A DNA stretch of 64,000 nt, from assembly GCA_018242445.1 (NCBI GenBank), contig JAFEBW010000043.1, forward strand, positions 1 to 64,000. Direction: 5' to 3'. Below are positions 1 through 9,466 of the stretch, piece by piece; the first letter of the stretch is position 1; each line of letters starts with the position of its first letter. The position numbers were made by a program, and so were the translations under genes. Below the pieces are notes generated by a model. The model was given only the letters and a program-made list of their open reading frames with translations. It was not told the origin of the DNA and did not search any database. The DNA is from Pseudomonadota bacterium. GTDB taxonomy: Bacteria > Pseudomonadota > Gammaproteobacteria > Xanthomonadales > Xanthomonadaceae.

Positions 1-159
1 CAGTTGCCGGAGGGCGTGGAGATGGTGATGCCGGGCGACAACGTGAAGATGGTGGTGAGCCTGATCAGCCCGATCGCGATGGAAGAGGGTTTGCGATTCG
101 CGATCCGCGAGGGCGGCCGCACGGTCGGCGCGGGCGTGGTGGCGAAGATCATCAAGTGA
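1..159 (+). CDS. tuf: Elongation factor Tu, C-terminal fragment (5' end outside window)
   Basis: The window opens inside an open frame whose 52 visible residues match the end of EF-Tu domain 3, including the conserved [10 protein letters not shown] and [16 protein letters not shown] segments and the terminal AKIIK. EF-Tu is the GTPase that brings aminoacyl-tRNA to the ribosome. A tuf gene directly upstream of rpsJ is the usual str-S10 junction in Gammaproteobacteria, which supports the call. The G domain and domain 2 lie outside the window, so integrity of the full gene cannot be judged. Confidence 0.97.
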   Translation, partial: QLPEGVEMVMPGDNVKMVVSLISPIAMEEGLRFAIREGGRTVGAGVVAKIIK

Positions 160-402
160 CGCACCGGCGCTCTCGCGCGTAGCGCGGGAGCCTTTGCCGG
201 AGCGTCATCCCCGCGAAAGCGGGGATCCAGAGCCTCAAGCTTCACGAGGCACCGGACGAAACAAAGGCTCTGGATTGACCAGCTTCGCTGTTAAAAGCGT
301 TTCCGCCTACGCGGGATTGACGAGCCAAAGTACAACCCGGGATGGTGAGAAGCCATCCCGAAGCAGCAAACAATCGCTCTTTACATACACAAGGCAGCAG
401 CC
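160..402. repeat. tuf-rpsJ spacer with two palindromes
   Basis: This 243-nt gap holds no convincing gene. It contains an 8-bp perfect stem with a GAAA loop at 207-226 (ATCCCCGC/GCGGGGAT), part of a longer GC-rich intergenic repeat that resumes near 300-325. A second stem of 8 bp lies at 338-360 (CGGGATGG/CCATCCCG). Neither is followed by a T tract, so they are not obvious terminators. I do not recognise the E. coli L4-responsive S10 leader here. A promoter for rpsJ is not clear. Confidence 0.6.
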
Positions 403-714
403 ATGGCAGACCAGAAAATCCGTATTCGCCTGAAGGCCTACGACTATCGCCTGATCGACAAGTCGGCCAGCGAGATCGTCGAGACCGCCAAGCGCACCGG
501 CGCCCAGGTTCGCGGCCCGATTCCGCTGCCGACCAAGATCGAGCGTTACACCGTGCTGGTGTCGCCGCACGTGGACAAGGATGCGCGCGATCAGTACGAG
601 ACCCGCACGCACAAGCGCGTGCTCGACATCGTCGATCCGAACGACAAGACCGTGGACGCGCTGATGAAGCTCGAACTGGCTGCCGGCGTCGACGTGCAGA
701 TCAAGCTGTATTAA
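403..714 (+). CDS. rpsJ: 30S ribosomal protein S10
   Basis: The 103-aa product has the normal S10 length and opens with [16 protein letters not shown], the family signature, followed by a [20 protein letters not shown] loop typical of bacterial S10. S10 (NusE) sits in the 30S head and also joins NusB in antitermination complexes. It is the first gene of the S10 operon. The gap to rplC is 96 nt and holds a heptamer repeat, unusually wide for this operon. Confidence 0.98.
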   Translation: MADQKIRIRLKAYDYRLIDKSASEIVETAKRTGAQVRGPIPLPTKIERYTVLVSPHVDKDARDQYETRTHKRVLDIVDPNDKTVDALMKLELAAGVDVQIKLY

Positions 715-719
715 GAGCG

Positions 720-747
720 GGGAATCGGGAATCGGGAATCGGGAATC
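720..747. repeat. Tandem heptamer array, four perfect GGGAATC units
   Basis: Four uninterrupted copies of GGGAATC lie just after the rpsJ stop, in the rpsJ-rplC spacer. Similar period-7 arrays occur in other spacers of this window (5904-5924, 5984-6011, 7301-7349, 30283-30324). The array would be transcribed as part of the S10 operon. Confidence 0.85.
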
Positions 748-810
748 GCAGCAGTGCAGAACCGACGATCGACTTCCGCGACCTGATTGCCCAAACGAGA
801 GAACCAAGAC

Positions 811-1449
811 ATGACAATCGGAATCGTAGGCCGCAAGTGCGGCATGAGCCGGGTCTTCACCGACGATGGTCGTTCCATCCCGGTGACCCTGATCGAAGCC
901 AGCCCCAACCGCATCACCCAGGTGAAGACGGTGGAGTCCGACGGCTACACCGCCGTCCAGGTCACCGCCGGCGCCAAGCGCGCCGCGCTGGTCACCAAGC
1001 CGATGGCCGGCCACTACGCCAAGGCCAAGGTCGAGGCGGGCCGCGGGCTGTGGGAGTTCCGCGTGGACGCGGCGAAGATCGGCGACTACCAGGTCGGCGG
1101 CGAGATCAAGGCCGACATCTTCAGCGTCGGGCAGATCGTGGACGTGCAGGGCACGACCAAGGGCAAGGGTTTCCAGGGCACGATCAAGCGCTGGAACTTC
1201 ACGATGGGCGACGCCACGCACGGCAACTCGCTCTCGCACCGCGCCCCCGGTTCGATCGGCCAGCGGCAGACGCCGGGCCGCGTGTTCCCGGGCAAGAAGA
1301 TGGCCGGGCACATGGGCGCCGAAACGCAGAGCGCGATGAATCTGGAAGTGGTCAAGGTGGACCTGGAGCGCGGCCTGATCGCGATCAAGGGTTCGGTTCC
1401 CGGCGCGCCGGGCGGCAACGTCATCGTCCGCCCCGCGGCCAAGGGTTGA
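811..1449 (+). CDS. rplC: 50S ribosomal protein L3
   Basis: The frame encodes 212 aa starting [16 protein letters not shown], matching bacterial L3. I chose the ATG at 811 over an in-frame TTG 24 nt upstream because the L3 N-terminus begins here. The central loop carries [15 protein letters not shown], which reaches toward the peptidyl transferase centre and includes the glutamine methylated by PrmB in E. coli. L3 initiates early 50S assembly. The gap to rplD is 11 nt. Confidence 0.97.
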   Translation: MTIGIVGRKCGMSRVFTDDGRSIPVTLIEASPNRITQVKTVESDGYTAVQVTAGAKRAALVTKPMAGHYAKAKVEAGRGLWEFRVDAAKIGDYQVGGEIKADIFSVGQIVDVQGTTKGKGFQGTIKRWNFTMGDATHGNSLSHRAPGSIGQRQTPGRVFPGKKMAGHMGAETQSAMNLEVVKVDLERGLIAIKGSVPGAPGGNVIVRPAAKG

Positions 1450-1460
1450 GGAGTCATAAC

Positions 1461-2069
1461 ATGGAACTGCCCGTCATCGGCAGCGACAAGCACAAGCACC
1501 TCGTCGTCTCCGACGAGATCTTCGGTCGCGCCTTCAGCCAGGACCTGGTGCATCAGGTCGTGGTGGCCTACCGCAATGCCGGCCGCGCCGGCACCAAGGC
1601 TCAGAAGACCCGCGCCGAAGTGCATGGCACGACCAAGAAGTCGAAGAAGCAGAAGGGCGGCGGCGCGCGCCACGGCGCGCTCACCGCGCCGATCTTCGTC
1701 GGCGGCGGCGTCACCTTCGCGGCCAAGCCGCGCAGTTTCGCGCAGAAGGTCAACCGCAAGATGTACCGCGCCGCGATGGCCGCGATCCTGTCGGAACTGC
1801 ACCGTCAGGGCCGCCTGAAGGTCGTCGAGAACTTCGAGGTCGATGCGCCGAAGACGAAGGATCTGGTGGCCAGGCTGGCGCACCTGAAAGTCGAGCGTCC
1901 GCTGATCGTCACCGAGGACGGTTCCGAGGCGCTGTACCTGTCGGCCCGCAACATTCCCCACGTGGAAGTGCGCGACGTGCAGGGGATGGATCCGGCTTCG
2001 CTGGTCGGCGCGCACAGCGTCGTGATGACCTCCGAGGCCGTCAAGAAGATCGAGGAGTGGCTGGCATGA
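1461..2069 (+). CDS. rplD: 50S ribosomal protein L4
   Basis: The 202-aa protein begins [14 protein letters not shown] and has the basic extended loop (residues about 45-95, [20 protein letters not shown]) that lines the nascent-peptide tunnel. In E. coli, L4 also represses its own operon through the S10 leader. I see no equivalent leader here, so that autoregulation is not shown. The stop overlaps the rplW start as ATGA, implying translational coupling. Confidence 0.97.
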   Translation: MELPVIGSDKHKHLVVSDEIFGRAFSQDLVHQVVVAYRNAGRAGTKAQKTRAEVHGTTKKSKKQKGGGARHGALTAPIFVGGGVTFAAKPRSFAQKVNRKMYRAAMAAILSELHRQGRLKVVENFEVDAPKTKDLVARLAHLKVERPLIVTEDGSEALYLSARNIPHVEVRDVQGMDPASLVGAHSVVMTSEAVKKIEEWLA

Positions 2070-2362
2070 GCGACCTGAAGTACCTCTCCGTGATTCGTGC
2101 CCCGCACGTGTCCGAAAAGACCGCGCGGTTGCAGGAGACCTCGAACCAGTACGTGTTCGAGGTCGCGAAGGATGCCACCAAGGCCGACGTGAAGTCGGCG
2201 GTGGAGAAGCTGTTCAACGTGAAAGTCGAAGCGGTCAACGTCGCCAACGTCAAGGGCAAGGTCAAGTCCTTCCGTTCGCGTTCCGGCCACCGTGGCGACT
2301 GGCGCAAGGCCTACGTGAAGCTGGCCGAAGGCCAGTCGATCGACGTGACGGCCAAGGCCTGA
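2066..2362 (+). CDS. rplW: 50S ribosomal protein L23
   Basis: The 98-aa product starting [18 protein letters not shown] is L23, which surrounds the tunnel exit and docks trigger factor and SRP. The start at 2066 overlaps the rplD stop by 4 nt. An in-frame start 9 nt upstream would add MAG and is less likely. The typical [11 protein letters not shown] and NVKVEAVNV segments are present. It is followed 18 nt later by rplB. Confidence 0.96.
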   Translation: MSDLKYLSVIRAPHVSEKTARLQETSNQYVFEVAKDATKADVKSAVEKLFNVKVEAVNVANVKGKVKSFRSRSGHRGDWRKAYVKLAEGQSIDVTAKA

Positions 2363-2380
2363 AGGTAAGGGAATCGACCC

Positions 2381-3208
2381 ATGGCACTGATGACATTCAA
2401 GCCCACCTCGCCAGGCCGTCGCGGCATGGTGAAGGTCGTGACGGAGGGCCTGCACAAGGGCGCTCCGCACCAGCCGCTGCTGGAAAAGCAGAACCGTACC
2501 GGTGGCCGCAACCACCACGGGCGGATCACCACGCGCCACATCGGCGGTGGGCACAAGCAGCATTACCGCATCATCGACTTCAAGCGCGACAAGGAAGGCA
2601 TTCCGGCGCGCATCGAGACGATCGAATACGACCCCAACCGCACCGCGAACATCGCCTTGCTGTGCTACGTCGACGGCGAGCGCCGCTACATCATCGCGCC
2701 GCGCGGCGTGGCGGTGGGCGACCAGCTGATCGCCGGCCACGATGCGCCGATCAAGGTCGGCAACACCCTGCCGTTGCGCAACATCCCGGTCGGCTCGACG
2801 GTGCATTGCGTGGAGATGAAACCCGGCAAGGGCGCGCAGTTGGCGCGCAGCGCCGGCGCCTCGGTACAGCTGGTGGCGCGCGAGCAGGGCTACGCCACGT
2901 TGCGCCTGCGTTCGGGCGAGATGCGCCGCGTCCCCGGCGAGTGCCGCGCCACCATCGGCGAGGTCGGCAACGGCGAGCACAGCCTGACCAAGGTCGGCAA
3001 GGCCGGCGCCAAGCGCTGGATGGGCGTGCGCCCGACCGTGCGCGGCGCGGCCATGAACCCGGTCGACCATCCGCACGGCGGCGGCGAGGCGCGTGCGGGC
3101 CAGGGCAATCCGCATCCGGTGTCGCCGTGGGGCACGCCGGCCAAGGGTTACAAGACGCGCAACAACAAGCGCACCCAGAAGTTCATCGTGCGCGACAGGA
3201 GAGGCTGA
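2381..3208 (+). CDS. rplB: 50S ribosomal protein L2
   Basis: At 275 aa this is a full-length L2, the largest 50S core protein near the peptidyl transferase centre. The N-terminal [16 protein letters not shown], the [13 protein letters not shown] segment and the C-terminal [15 protein letters not shown] with its conserved histidine are all intact. Its C-terminal [17 protein letters not shown] is standard. Only 2 nt separate it from rpsS. Confidence 0.98.
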   Translation: MALMTFKPTSPGRRGMVKVVTEGLHKGAPHQPLLEKQNRTGGRNHHGRITTRHIGGGHKQHYRIIDFKRDKEGIPARIETIEYDPNRTANIALLCYVDGERRYIIAPRGVAVGDQLIAGHDAPIKVGNTLPLRNIPVGSTVHCVEMKPGKGAQLARSAGASVQLVAREQGYATLRLRSGEMRRVPGECRATIGEVGNGEHSLTKVGKAGAKRWMGVRPTVRGAAMNPVDHPHGGGEARAGQGNPHPVSPWGTPAKGYKTRNNKRTQKFIVRDRRG

Positions 3209-3210
3209 TC

Positions 3211-3498
3211 ATGCCACGCAGTCTGAAAAAAGGTCCGTTCGTCGATCACCACCTGATGAAGAAGGTGGAGGCCGCCGGCGGCAGCAAGAAGCCGATCAAG
3301 ACCTGGTCGCGGCGTTCGATGATCCTGCCGGAGATGGTGGGCATGACCATCGCCATCCACAACGGCAAGGCCCACATCCCGGTGCTGGTCAACGAGAACA
3401 TGGTCGGGCACAAGCTCGGCGAGTTCGCGATGACCCGCCTGTTCAAGGCGCACGGCGGCGACAAGAAAGCCGCCGCCGCCACCCCGGCGAAGAAGTAA
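3211..3498 (+). CDS. rpsS: 30S ribosomal protein S19
   Basis: The 95-aa protein starts [15 protein letters not shown] and contains [23 protein letters not shown], the S19 signature, followed by [22 protein letters not shown]19 works with S13 in the 30S head near the A site. The C-terminus is a short Ala/Lys tail. The ATG has a clear purine-rich stretch (CAGGAGAGG) about 7 nt upstream. Confidence 0.97.
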   Translation: MPRSLKKGPFVDHHLMKKVEAAGGSKKPIKTWSRRSMILPEMVGMTIAIHNGKAHIPVLVNENMVGHKLGEFAMTRLFKAHGGDKKAAAATPAKK

Positions 3499-3508
3499 GG
3501 AGTCGGTC

Positions 3509-3844
3509 ATGGAAGCCAAAGCAATCCTGCGCATGGCGCGCATTTCCCCGCAGAAGGCCCGCCTCGTGGCCGATCAGGTTCGCGGCATGCCGGTGGCGCG
3601 CGCGAGCAATCTGCTGCAGTTCAGCGACAAGAAGGCGGCGCACCTGATCCGCAAGGTCCTGATGTCGGCCATTTCCAACGCCGAGAACAACCAGGGCGCG
3701 GACGTGGACGAGCTGAAGGTCGCCACGATCTGCGTGGACGAAGGTCCGCTGATCAAGCGTTTCATGGCGCGCGCCAAGGGCCGCGGCAACCGCATCCTCA
3801 AGCGCACCAGCCACATCACCGTCGTCGTCGGCGGGGGGAAATAA
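3509..3844 (+). CDS. rplV: 50S ribosomal protein L22
   Basis: This 111-aa protein begins [22 protein letters not shown] and carries the long beta-hairpin ([20 protein letters not shown]) that forms part of the exit tunnel constriction with L4. Length and sequence are typical of gammaproteobacterial L22. It is spaced 10 nt from rpsS and 4 nt from rpsC, consistent with a continuous operon. Confidence 0.97.
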   Translation: MEAKAILRMARISPQKARLVADQVRGMPVARASNLLQFSDKKAAHLIRKVLMSAISNAENNQGADVDELKVATICVDEGPLIKRFMARAKGRGNRILKRTSHITVVVGGGK

Positions 3845-3848
3845 GACC

Positions 3849-4616
3849 ATGGGTCACAAAGTCCATCCAACCGGCATCCGCCTGGGCATTTCCAAGGACT
3901 GGAATTCCAAGTGGTTCGCCAACAAGCGCCAGTACGCCGAATACCTGACGGCGGACCTGAAAGTGCGGCAGATGCTGCGCGAGAAGCTGGCGCAGGCAGG
4001 CATCAGCAAGATCGTGATCGAGCGCCCGGCCAAGACCGCCCGCGTGACGATCCACTCCGCCCGTCCGGGCGTGGTGATCGGCAAGCGCGGCGAGGACATC
4101 GAAAAGCTGCGCGCCGACGTTTCCGCGGTGATGGGCGTCCCGGCGCACATCAACGTGGCCGAGGTGCGCAAGCCCGAGCTCGACGCGCAACTGGTGGCCG
4201 AGTCGATCGCCCAGCAGCTCGAGCGCCGCATCATGTTCCGCCGCGCGATGAAGCGCGCCGTCGGCAACGCGATGCGCCTGGGCGCGCTGGGCATCAAGGT
4301 CAACGTCGGCGGCCGCCTCAACGGCGCCGAGATCGCGCGTTCGGAGTGGTACCGCGAGGGCCGCGTGCCCCTGCATACCTTGCGCGCCGACATCGACTAC
4401 GGCTTTGCCGAGGCGCGCACCACCTATGGCGTGATCGGCGTGAAGGTGTGGGTGTACCGCGGCGAGATCTTCGACTTCTCGGCCGTCGGCCAGGAGAAGG
4501 CGAGCGACGAGCCGTCTGCGCCGCGTGCGTCGCGTCGCGACGACGATCGCCCGCGTCCGCCGCGCCGCGACCGTGACGAGGCCCGTGCCCCGCGTGGCGC
4601 CGGCAAGAGGGAATAA
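3849..4616 (+). CDS. rpsC: 30S ribosomal protein S3 with extended basic/acidic tail
   Basis: The 255-aa product has the N-terminal domain ([14 protein letters not shown]), the KH domain with [14 protein letters not shown], and the conserved C-terminal domain ([16 protein letters not shown]). S3 forms part of the mRNA entry channel and its helicase activity. It is about 20 residues longer than E. coli S3. The extra tail (from about residue 215) is rich in Arg, Asp and Pro and looks disordered. The stop is 3 nt before rplP. Confidence 0.97.
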   Translation: MGHKVHPTGIRLGISKDWNSKWFANKRQYAEYLTADLKVRQMLREKLAQAGISKIVIERPAKTARVTIHSARPGVVIGKRGEDIEKLRADVSAVMGVPAHINVAEVRKPELDAQLVAESIAQQLERRIMFRRAMKRAVGNAMRLGALGIKVNVGGRLNGAEIARSEWYREGRVPLHTLRADIDYGFAEARTTYGVIGVKVWVYRGEIFDFSAVGQEKASDEPSAPRASRRDDDRPRPPRRDRDEARAPRGAGKRE

Positions 4617-4619
4617 GCC

Positions 4620-5033
4620 ATGCTGCAACCAAAACGCACCAAATACCGCAAGATGTTCAAGGGCCGCAACGAGGGCCTGAGCTGGAACGGCGCGGCCGTG
4701 AGTTTCGGCGAGTACGGCCTGAAGGCCACCTCGCACGGCCAGCTCACCGCCCGTCAGGTCGAGGCGGCGCGCCGCAGCATCAGCCGCTACGTCAAGCGCG
4801 GCGGCAAGTTGTGGATCCGCGTGTACCCCGACAAGCCGATCACCAAGAAGCCCATCGAAGTCCGCATGGGCTCGGGCAAGGGCAACGTGGAGTACTGGGT
4901 GGCGCAGGTGCAGCCCGGTCGCGTGCTCTACGAGATGGAGGGCGTGGACGAGGCGACGGCGCGCGAAGCGTTCCGTCTGGCCGCGGCCAAGCTGTCCGTC
5001 ACCACCACTTTCGTCTCCCGCACGGTGCGCTGA
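4620..5033 (+). CDS. rplP: 50S ribosomal protein L16
   Basis: A 137-aa L16 beginning [19 protein letters not shown]. The conserved [19 protein letters not shown] loop near the A-site tRNA elbow is complete. In E. coli the arginine in the same loop region is hydroxylated by RoxA. L16 is a late assembly protein required for peptidyl transferase activity. The gene ends 1 nt before the rpmC start. Confidence 0.97.
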   Translation: MLQPKRTKYRKMFKGRNEGLSWNGAAVSFGEYGLKATSHGQLTARQVEAARRSISRYVKRGGKLWIRVYPDKPITKKPIEVRMGSGKGNVEYWVAQVQPGRVLYEMEGVDEATAREAFRLAAAKLSVTTTFVSRTVR

Positions 5034-5034
5034 C

Positions 5035-5220
5035 ATGGAACTCAACGAACTGCGTCAGAAGTCCACCGCCGAACTGTCCGCGCACCTCGCCGACCTGCAC
5101 AAGGAGCAGTTCGCGCTGCGCATGCAGAAGGCCGGCGGCCAACTCGCCCACACCCACCAGATCCGCCGCGTGCGTCGCGAGATCGCGCGCGTCAACACCC
5201 TGCTGGCCGGCAAGCGCTGA
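5035..5220 (+). CDS. rpmC: 50S ribosomal protein L29
   Basis: The 61-aa two-helix protein begins [20 protein letters not shown] and ends with the [16 protein letters not shown] helix typical of L29. L29 sits beside L23 at the tunnel exit. The start ATG follows the rplP TGA by a single base (TGACATG arrangement), so reinitiation is likely. Confidence 0.96.
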   Translation: MELNELRQKSTAELSAHLADLHKEQFALRMQKAGGQLAHTHQIRRVRREIARVNTLLAGKR

Positions 5221-5245
5221 GCCCCGGACGACCAAGGCACGAGCC

Positions 5246-5518
5246 ATGAACGAAGCAACCAAACAAGACAGCAAGCCGCGCACCGTGCAAGGCCGCGTGG
5301 TCAGCAACAAGATGGACAAGACGGTGACGGTGCTCGTCGAGCGTCAGGTCAAGCACGCGCTGTACGGCAAGTACATCCGCCGCTCCAGCAAGCTGCACGC
5401 GCACGACGCCGACAACGCCTGCAAGGAAGGCGACATCGTGCGGGTGGCGGAGATCGCGCCGATGTCCAAGACCAAGAACTGGCGCGTCGTCGAGATCGTC
5501 GCCCACGCGGCCGAATAA
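5246..5518 (+). CDS. rpsQ: 30S ribosomal protein S17
   Basis: The 90-aa frame from the ATG at 5246 encodes [26 protein letters not shown]. It has the S17 OB-fold core [16 protein letters not shown] and the [13 protein letters not shown] ending. S17 binds 16S rRNA helix 11 and is a primary assembly protein. Longer in-frame starts exist upstream inside rpmC, but they would add unrelated sequence and are rejected. Confidence 0.96.
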   Translation: MNEATKQDSKPRTVQGRVVSNKMDKTVTVLVERQVKHALYGKYIRRSSKLHAHDADNACKEGDIVRVAEIAPMSKTKNWRVVEIVAHAAE

Positions 5519-5530
5519 GGAGACCCAGTC

Positions 5531-5899
5531 ATGATCCAGATGCAGTCCTACCTGCAGGCGGCCGACAACTCCGGCGCCCGCGAGCTGATGTGCATCAAGG
5601 TGCTCGGCGGTTCGCACCGCCGTTACGCCCACATCGGCGACGTGATCAAGGTGTCGATCCGCGAAGCGATCCCGCGCGGCAAGGTGAAGAAGGGCGAGGT
5701 CTACGACGCCGTGGTCGTGCGCACACGCAAGGGCGTGCGCCGTCCCGACGGCTCGCTGATCCGCTTCGACGGCAATGCCGCCGTGCTGCTCAACAACAAG
5801 CTCGAACCGATCGGAACCCGCATCTTCGGGCCGGTCACGCGCGAGCTGCGCTCCGAGAAGTTCATGAAGATCGTCTCGCTGGCGCCGGAAGTGCTGTAA
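5531..5899 (+). CDS. rplN: 50S ribosomal protein L14
   Basis: The 122-aa protein begins [27 protein letters not shown], the L14 signature. It contains the conserved [20 protein letters not shown] region and ends in LAPEVL. L14 contacts L19 and the 30S subunit at intersubunit bridges and is the docking site for the silencing factor RsfS. A 130-nt spacer with heptamer repeats separates it from rplX. Confidence 0.97.
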   Translation: MIQMQSYLQAADNSGARELMCIKVLGGSHRRYAHIGDVIKVSIREAIPRGKVKKGEVYDAVVVRTRKGVRRPDGSLIRFDGNAAVLLNNKLEPIGTRIFGPVTRELRSEKFMKIVSLAPEVL

Positions 5900-5903
5900 G
5901 AGC

Positions 5904-6011
5904 CGTGAATCGTGATTCGTGATTTGTTTTTGTCGGGAGTTGGAATCGGGGTCGGGAAAACGTCAGGAGCGGTTGTTTCGACGAGTCCCAAGTCCCAAGT
6001 CCCGAGTCCCG
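5904..6011. repeat. rplN-rplX spacer with two heptamer arrays
   Basis: The spacer holds three CGTGAWT heptamers at 5904-5924. After some GGAATCGGGG-like sequence there are four AGTCCCR heptamers at 5984-6011. The second array is close to the reverse-complement type of the GGGAATC array at 720-747. No gene or terminator is evident, and rplX follows after 18 nt with a purine-rich leader (AGAAGGTAA). Confidence 0.8.
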
Positions 6012-6029
6012 CTATTAGAAGGTAACGCC

Positions 6030-6344
6030 ATGAACCGTATCAAGAAGGGCGACAACGTCCTGGTCATCACCGGCAAGAACAAGGGCCAGAAGGGCGAAGT
6101 GCTGCGCGTGGCCGCCGACCGCGTGATCGTGCAGAACATCAACATCGTCAAGCGCCACACCAAGGCCAACCCGCAGGCCAACCAGCCCGGCGGCGTGGTG
6201 GAGCGCGAGGCCCCGATCCACATTTCCAACGTGATGCTGCTCAACCCGGCCACCGGCAAGGGCGAGCGCGTTGGCTTCAAGGTGCTCGGCGACGGCCGCA
6301 AGGTGCGCGTCTTCCGTTCGAGCGGAGAGGCGATCGACGCCTGA
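6030..6344 (+). CDS. rplX: 50S ribosomal protein L24
   Basis: The 104-aa product begins [24 protein letters not shown], the KOW-motif signature of L24, and ends with the [10 protein letters not shown] type terminus. L24 is an assembly initiator binding 23S rRNA domain I. The ATG at 6030 has AAGGTAA upstream. A longer in-frame start at 5919 would translate repeat sequence and is not credible. Confidence 0.96.
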   Translation: MNRIKKGDNVLVITGKNKGQKGEVLRVAADRVIVQNINIVKRHTKANPQANQPGGVVEREAPIHISNVMLLNPATGKGERVGFKVLGDGRKVRVFRSSGEAIDA

Positions 6345-6403
6345 TCAGGAAAGCCGGTGCAGCGCCTGGCCGGTTCCGACAAGCAGATCCAAGGACACAT
6401 GAC

Positions 6404-6946
6404 ATGACCACGCGTCTCGAGAAACACTACAAAGAAACCGTCGTGCCGAAGCTGATGCAGAAGTTCGGCTACACGAACCCGATGCAGGTGCCGCGCCTGT
6501 CCAAGGTCACGCTCAACATGGGCGTGGGCGAGGCGGTGGGCAACAAGAAGATCCTCGAGAACGCGGTGGCCGATATGGTCAAGATCGGCGGGCAGAAGCC
6601 CGTCGTCACCAAGGCCCGCGTGTCGGTGGCCAGCTTCAAGATCCGCGACGGCTGGCCGATCGGCTGCAAGGTCACCCTGCGCCGCGCCCACATGTACGAG
6701 TTCGTCGATCGTCTGGTGAACGTCGCCCTGCCGCGCGTGCGCGACTTCCGCGGCGTGTCGGGCCGCGCCTTCGACGGCCGCGGCAACTACAACATGGGCG
6801 TGAAGGAACAGATCATCTTCCCGGAGATCGACTACGACCAGGTCGATGCGATCCGGGGCATGGACATTGCCGTCACCACGACCGCGAAGACCAACGAGGA
6901 AGCCAAGGCGCTCCTCGAGGCTTTCGGTTTCCCCTTCCGCAACTGA
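6404..6946 (+). CDS. rplE: 50S ribosomal protein L5
   Basis: A full-length 180-aa L5 with the family landmarks [33 protein letters not shown] and [18 protein letters not shown]5 forms the central protuberance and binds 5S rRNA together with L18. The gap to rplX is 59 nt and the gap to rpsN is 11 nt. Confidence 0.97.
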   Translation: MTTRLEKHYKETVVPKLMQKFGYTNPMQVPRLSKVTLNMGVGEAVGNKKILENAVADMVKIGGQKPVVTKARVSVASFKIRDGWPIGCKVTLRRAHMYEFVDRLVNVALPRVRDFRGVSGRAFDGRGNYNMGVKEQIIFPEIDYDQVDAIRGMDIAVTTTAKTNEEAKALLEAFGFPFRN

Positions 6947-6957
6947 GATTCCCGATC

Positions 6958-7263
6958 ATGGCCAAGACCAGCATGGTGAACCGCGACGCCAAGCGCGCGA
7001 AGCTCGCCAAAAAACATGCCGGCAAGCGCGCCGAGCTGAAGAAGATCATCTCCAGCACGAGCGCGTCCTACGACGAGAAGATGGACGCCGTGGTGAAGCT
7101 GCAGAAGCTTCCCCGCGACTCCAGCCCCTGCCGCGAGCGCGCCCGTTGCGCGCTTTCGGGGCGGCCGCGCGGCACCTACGCCAAGTTCGGGCTGGCCCGC
7201 ACCAAGCTGCGCGAAGCCACCATGCGCGGCGACGTGCCGGGCTTGCGCAAAGCTTCGTGGTGA
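6958..7263 (+). CDS. rpsN: 30S ribosomal protein S14 (long, non-zinc type)
   Basis: The 101-aa protein begins [19 protein letters not shown] and contains [22 protein letters not shown] and [21 protein letters not shown]. It lacks the paired CxxC motifs of the short zinc-binding form, so it is the long form used under normal zinc supply. S14 sits in the 30S head near S3 and S10. Confidence 0.96.
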   Translation: MAKTSMVNRDAKRAKLAKKHAGKRAELKKIISSTSASYDEKMDAVVKLQKLPRDSSPCRERARCALSGRPRGTYAKFGLARTKLREATMRGDVPGLRKASW

Positions 7264-7300
7264 TGCGGGCGTAGGGATGGAAAGCCTTACGGCTTACCCC

Positions 7301-7349
7301 AGTCCCCAGTCCCCAGTCCCCAGCCGCTAGTCCCTAGTCCCTAGTCCCC
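7301..7349. repeat. Seven-unit heptamer array (7 x 7 nt)
   Basis: Exactly 49 nt made of seven units: three AGTCCCC, one degenerate AGCCGCT, two AGTCCCT and one AGTCCCC. It lies in the 123-nt rpsN-rpsH spacer. The strict period and the embedded variant unit suggest expansion by slippage or unequal recombination followed by point mutation. Confidence 0.88.
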
Positions 7350-7386
7350 GCTTCACAGCGGATATCGATGCCAAGGAAACATTGCA

Positions 7387-7785
7387 ATGAGCATGACTGA
7401 TCCCATCGCCGACATGCTGGTGCGCATCAAGAACGCACTGGCTGTCGGCAAGCCGACGGTGTCGATGCCGTCCTCCAAGATCAAGGCCGCGCTGGCTGGC
7501 GTGCTGAAGGCCGAAGGCTACATCGCCGACTCGCGCGTGACCGAGGCCGGCAAGGGCAAGCTGAAGCTGGAAATCGTCCTCAAGTACTACGATGGCAAGC
7601 CGGTGATCGAGCGCCTCGAGCGCGTGTCCAAGTCGGGCCTGCGCCAGTACCGCGGCAAGGACGAATTGCCGAAGGTGCTCGGTGGCCTCGGCGTGTCGAT
7701 CATCACGACGTCCAAGGGCATCATGACCGACGCTCAGGCCCGCGCCCAGGGCGTCGGCGGCGAAGTCATCTGCCTCGTGGCGTAA
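7387..7785 (+). CDS. rpsH: 30S ribosomal protein S8
   Basis: The 132-aa product begins [18 protein letters not shown] and ends with [15 protein letters not shown], both canonical for S8. S8 is a primary 16S binding protein and, in E. coli, the translational repressor of the spc operon at the rplE region. The start at 7387 is kept because homologues share the double MxM opening. Confidence 0.97.
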   Translation: MSMTDPIADMLVRIKNALAVGKPTVSMPSSKIKAALAGVLKAEGYIADSRVTEAGKGKLKLEIVLKYYDGKPVIERLERVSKSGLRQYRGKDELPKVLGGLGVSIITTSKGIMTDAQARAQGVGGEVICLVA

Positions 7786-7827
7786 GCCGCGGCTTGATTT
7801 GCAAGTCCGGCCAAGAATGGTCGGTCG

Positions 7828-7856
7828 TTGACCACGGATTGTCGCAAACCTATTCA
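7828..7856 (+). promoter_or_regulatory. Possible internal promoter upstream of rplF
   Basis: In the 123-nt rpsH-rplF gap, TTGACC at 7828-7833 (5/6 to the -35 consensus) is followed after 17 nt by TATTCA at 7851-7856, a weak -10. The gap is lower in GC than its surroundings and ends in a strong AGGAG site 5 nt before the rplF ATG. The promoter is plausible but unproven. Confidence 0.3.
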
Positions 7857-7908
7857 ATGCTCGGCCAAGCTGGCTGAGGAAATGGTCAGGATGACCATAG
7901 GAGATTAA

Positions 7909-8433
7909 ATGTCTCGTGTAGCCAAAAAGCCGATCGCCCTGCCCAAGGGCGTCGAATGCAACATCAGCGCCGAAAAGGTCAGCGTGAAGGGCCCGAAGGG
8001 CACGCTGCATCTGGTTCGAACGCAGGGCGTGAACGTGGCCGTCGAGAATGGCCATGTGCAGCTCACGGCTTCGATCGAGCACGATGCCATGGCCGGCACC
8101 GCGCGCGCGCTGCTCGCCAACATGGTCGCCGGCGTTTCCAAGGGATTCGAGCGCAAGCTCGAACTGGTCGGCGTGGGTTACCGCGCGGCGATGCAGGGCA
8201 AGGAGCTCAACCTGAGCCTGGGCTTCTCGCATCCGGTGTTGTTCAAGGTGCCCGAAGGCATCACCATCGCCACCCCGAGCCAGACCGAGATTCTGGTCAG
8301 CGGCGCCGACAAGCAACTGGTGGGCGAGGTGGCCGCCAAGATCCGCGCCTATCGTCCGCCGGAGCCCTACAAGGGCAAGGGCGTGAAGTATTCCGACGAG
8401 ACCATCATCCGCAAGGAAGCCAAGAAGACGTAA
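7909..8433 (+). CDS. rplF: 50S ribosomal protein L6
   Basis: The 174-aa protein begins [16 protein letters not shown] and carries the C-terminal signature [23 protein letters not shown]6 stabilises the sarcin-ricin region and the L7/L12 stalk base. Its RBS (TAGGAGATTAA before the ATG) is among the best in the operon. The preceding 123-nt spacer may contain a secondary promoter. Confidence 0.97.
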   Translation: MSRVAKKPIALPKGVECNISAEKVSVKGPKGTLHLVRTQGVNVAVENGHVQLTASIEHDAMAGTARALLANMVAGVSKGFERKLELVGVGYRAAMQGKELNLSLGFSHPVLFKVPEGITIATPSQTEILVSGADKQLVGEVAAKIRAYRPPEPYKGKGVKYSDETIIRKEAKKT

Positions 8434-8438
8434 GTTCT

Positions 8439-8458
8439 TGCGCGGAGCCATCCGCGCA
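8439..8458 (+). repeat. Hairpin in the rplF-rplR spacer
   Basis: Eight perfect pairs (TGCGCGGA/TCCGCGCA) around a GCCA loop begin 5 nt after the rplF stop. A second weaker palindrome around GGCC...GGCC follows at about 8468-8483. There is no T tract, so this is more likely a pause or mRNA-stability element than a terminator. Confidence 0.6.
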
Positions 8459-8519
8459 CTGCGGAACCGGCCGCCCATGGCCGATCGAACGCTTTCAACG
8501 CTGCATCGAGGAATCAGCA

Positions 8520-8873
8520 ATGGAAAAGAAAATCGCCCGCCTGCGCCGTGCCAAGAGCACGCGCTCCCACATCCGCGTGCTGGGTGTGCCGCGCCTGTCG
8601 GTGCTGCGCACCGGCCAGCACATCTACGCGCAGTTGTTCACCGCCGATGGCTCGAAGGTGCTGGCCGCCGCCTCGACGGTGGAAGCCGGCGTCAAGGATG
8701 GCCTGAAGGGCACCAAGAACCTCGCCGCCGCCGCCAAGGTGGGTATGGCCATCGCCGAGAAGGCCAAGGCCGCCGGCGTGGAGAAGGTGGCTTTCGATCG
8801 CTCCGGCTACCGCTACCACGGCCGCATCAAGGCCTTGGCCGAGGCCGCGCGCGAGGGCGGCTTGCAGTTCTGA
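8520..8873 (+). CDS. rplR: 50S ribosomal protein L18
   Basis: The 117-aa frame starting [22 protein letters not shown] and ending [17 protein letters not shown] is L18, a 5S rRNA-binding protein of the central protuberance. The ATG at 8520 follows CGAGGAATCAGCA, giving a GAGGA site. Upstream in-frame codons belong to the spacer and are ignored. Confidence 0.96.
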   Translation: MEKKIARLRRAKSTRSHIRVLGVPRLSVLRTGQHIYAQLFTADGSKVLAAASTVEAGVKDGLKGTKNLAAAAKVGMAIAEKAKAAGVEKVAFDRSGYRYHGRIKALAEAAREGGLQF

Positions 8874-8956
8874 TGTTCGACCCGCGGACAGCGATGTCCG
8901 CGCCCGCGACACCCTTTACGACACTCGGCCACGCGCCGCAAGCAAACGGGATCCAC

Positions 8957-9466
8957 ATGGCAAGTTTCGAACGCACCGAGAACAGCGACGGCTTCATCGA
9001 GAAGCTGGTCGCCGTCAATCGCGTCTCCAAGACCGTCAAGGGCGGCCGCCAGTTCACCTTCACCGCGTTGACGGTGGTGGGCGACGGCAGCGGCAAGATC
9101 GGCTTCGGCTACGGCAAGGCCCGCGAGGTGCCGGTCGCCATCCAGAAGTCGATGGAAGCCGCGCGCAAGACGATGGTCGACATCGATCTCAACAACGGCA
9201 CGCTGTGGCACGCGGTCAAGGCCGGCCATGGCGCGGCGCGCGTGTTCATGCAGCCCGCGTCCGAGGGCACCGGCGTGATCGCCGGCGGCGCCATGCGCGC
9301 CGTGCTCGAAGCGGTGGGCGTGAAGAACGTGCTCGCCAAGGCGGTGGGTTCGCGCAACCCGATCAACCTGGTGCGCGCCACGGTCAAGGGCCTGAGCGCC
9401 ATGCATTCGCCGGCGAAGATCGCGGCCAAGCGCGGCAAGACCGTCGAGGAGATCACCCATGTCTAA
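8957..9466 (+). CDS. rpsE: 30S ribosomal protein S5
   Basis: The 169-aa protein begins [25 protein letters not shown] and has the S5 dsRNA-binding-like region [21 protein letters not shown] and the C-terminal [17 protein letters not shown]5 contributes to decoding accuracy and the mRNA entry channel. Its last 8 nt overlap the rpmD start. Confidence 0.97.
   Translation: MASFERTENSDGFIEKLVAVNRVSKTVKGGRQFTFTALTVVGDGSGKIGFGYGKAREVPVAIQKSMEAARKTMVDIDLNNGTLWHAVKAGHGAARVFMQPASEGTGVIAGGAMRAVLEAVGVKNVLAKAVGSRNPINLVRATVKGLSAMHSPAKIAAKRGKTVEEITHV

Noticed and set aside
160..402. S10-operon L4-responsive leader upstream of rpsJ
   Set aside because: Only simple palindromes and repeats are seen. The E. 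coli-type hairpins HD and HE were not recognised, so the feature is not supported.
307..1311. Long - strand frame across rpsJ and rplC
   Set aside because: It mirrors two conserved ribosomal genes in another frame and lacks any recognisable protein features.
7301..7349. CRISPR array from the regular AGTCCC spacing
   Set aside because: Units are 7 nt with no spacers, so they are tandem repeats rather than a CRISPR array.
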